Under the pieces are notes generated by a model. That model had not been told where the DNA came from. It saw only the letters and a program-made list of their open reading frames with translations, and made no database searches. A stretch of 21,090 nt of DNA from Welwitschia mirabilis. Taxonomy: Eukaryota; Gnetophyta; Gnetopsida; Welwitschiales. Location: positions 157,715,004-157,736,093 of the forward strand of contig JBOZIK010000001.1 in the NCBI GenBank assembly GCA_051453625.1. The letters run 5' to 3'. Below are positions 19,426 to 21,090 of the stretch, piece by piece (the first letter of the stretch is position 1; the number at the start of each line of letters is the position of its first letter). The translations under genes and the position numbers were made by a program.

Positions 19426-21090
19426 GCATGGAATGATGGTGGATTACAAGCCTTTGGCTTGTAGCATTAAGTGAGTCATTGTAAAATGTAGCATGTAGTA
19501 TTAGGTAAAGTCCTTGTCATCTTGCATTAGGTGGAAATCATTTAATAATATTAACACTTGACTTCTAGATGCTACTACTTCTGCTAACCACTGTCATCAT
19601 CAAGTGTCTTCATCGTCATCCTTCTCAATACTATCACATGCTACTACTTCACCATCATCATTATTACATGTTGTCAAATATGCAAGTTAATTCTAATCTA
19701 AAATTCAATTAAGCTTATAAATGCATTTGGTTTATTTTTATATGACAAATTAAGAACATGAGCTTTAAGGTGATTTGCTTAAAAGGACTAATGGTGTTAA
19801 TTAACTTGGATAGTAGCACTAGTGTTTTGGACCAAATAGTGTTCATATTCTATAATGTTCCTTTCAATGTGATAATTATCCAAAAAATGTCATAGGAAGA
19901 TAATAAGTTCATAATTATTATGAAAAAGTAATAGAAGACATGTATTTATTATAAATTGATTATATTAATATCTTTCATTAAGATAAATTAGTCAATTAAA
20001 TTAATAAAAATGTTAATTTTTATATGTTAACACACATCCTAACTATACTTTTACTAGATTCTTAAAAAAAAGTTAATAATGAAATTATTAACATGGAAAA
20101 ATTATTAAGAAAAATACTCAAGTGTGAAAAATGATATATCCTTGAAAAATTTATGACTAATTTTTGAAGTTGAGAAATTAACATTTAAAAATTCTATAAT
20201 AATGGATGCCAAATTTCATACTCCTAAATGAAAACTAAACTCTATTATTAAAGATTTTATGATAAAAATTGTTAAAACCATGTTTAGAACATATCTTATA
20301 AAACTCTTAAAAGCCTTTTCATTGTAAGAAAAAGATGCAAAGTGATGTAACTAAGCTATGAAAAGGGAAAAAAACTACATAATTCGAGATAATGTATCTA
20401 ATTTATTTGATAAATTCTAAGTAAAAAATTAATCCACAAAAATAATTTATGTTTAATAACATTATTTCTCATGAGATGAAGTAAAATTAAATAAGCGATA
20501 GAGATGAAGATTCAATCATGCAACCGATAAATAAACAAATAAACATACCTAAGTTAATAGTCTTTATTAGGTTTTTATTATTTTTAATAAATCTCAATAT
20601 CAAGTAAGTGTAGTATTAAGTAAGTAACTTATATGAATTTAGAAAATAATAGGAAATATCAAGGATGAAAATTAAAAGATAATAGAACTTAAAAGGCCTC
20701 CATTTACCACCTTTTTCTTTTCTTGATTTTTCTTTTCTATCAACATGCGTATTCTTATTTTTAAGACTTGAATTACATTAAGCATATAGTATTATAACAT
20801 TTTCTTCTAATAGAGTTAAGCATGTTGTTTTGTGAAGAAATTAGTGTTGCATTACTAACAAGTGTTTATAGCCTAATATATTTGATTATGTCATAATTAG
20901 ATTGTTAGATCTACACTATTATTAACTATTTATAGCCTTGATCAGTTAACTAAATGTAATTAATTGATTAATGAGATGTTTATTTGGAGAATAGATTTTA
21001 TTCTATTTTTTTCCTTCTCATATTCCTTTTTTATGTACCTTAGAGGGGTAATTAAATTATTAGTCTAATCAAAAAAAGATCTTATTTTCA
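19426..21090. other. AT-rich stretch without recognisable genes
   Basis: Short imperfect repeats of the type 'gta(g)cattaag/gtagtattagg/gcattagg' occur at about 19460-19535. A CAT/ATC-rich patch with two copies of gctactacttc lies at 19570-19675. Nothing else could be supported to the window end. Confidence 0.35.

Noticed and set aside
19270-19464. 64-codon plus-strand frame
   Set aside because: Lies within the LTR-like block and on the strand opposite its TATA box; no motif or relatives recognised.

Overview
The window looks like AT-rich nuclear DNA from a flowering plant, in a gene-poor and repeat-rich region. I see no intact host gene. Everything recognisable is decayed retrotransposon sequence with plant-type domains: a copia gag with UBN2 and zinc-knuckle signatures, a plant L1-type LINE with a DUF4283/CCHC ORF1, and a Ty3/gypsy gag-protease of the Athila/Tat style. 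I cannot name the species. Four N runs interrupt the assembly.

Layout: (1) 1-1745, minus strand: Ty1/copia gag pseudogene running into the protease region at the window edge. A primer-binding-site-like sequence (1799-1811) and an LTR beginning at 1812 lie upstream of it. The LTR contains a 749-base N gap and degenerate ~75-bp repeats (about 3375-3700). (2) About 4085-4665: an LTR-like block with a minus-strand TATA box. A diverged, collinear copy lies at about 18840-19425. (3) About 4900-11077, plus strand: an almost complete but dead LINE. ORF1 (4961-6013) overlaps ORF2 (6013 to about 9460, endonuclease, reverse transcriptase, zf-RVT) in a TGATG junction, and a T-rich 3' region ends in a short A-tail. 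A tRNA-like sequence and, unexpectedly, a J-domain (DnaJ-like) coding remnant at 10474-10743 lie between ORF2 and that tail. (4) About 11641-12516, plus strand: Ty3/gypsy gag-end and aspartic-protease remnant, followed by unassigned open stretches to 12979. (5) About 13860-16140, minus strand: an Asn/Glu-rich coding relic, then a gypsy-type primer-binding-site motif (16117-16132), then an LTR-like region that contains two artefactual gaps. (6) 17100-21090: AT-rich sequence without recognisable genes apart from the second copy of the LTR-like block.

The elements do not work together as a system. They are layered insertions decaying mainly by substitution: reading frames often survive for hundreds of codons while Gln, Arg and Trp codons have become stops, the pattern expected from long-term cytosine methylation and deamination. 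The points most worth checking are the J-domain remnant inside the LINE 3' part, the N gaps that appear to hide no missing sequence, and the paired LTR-like blocks about 14.8 kb apart.
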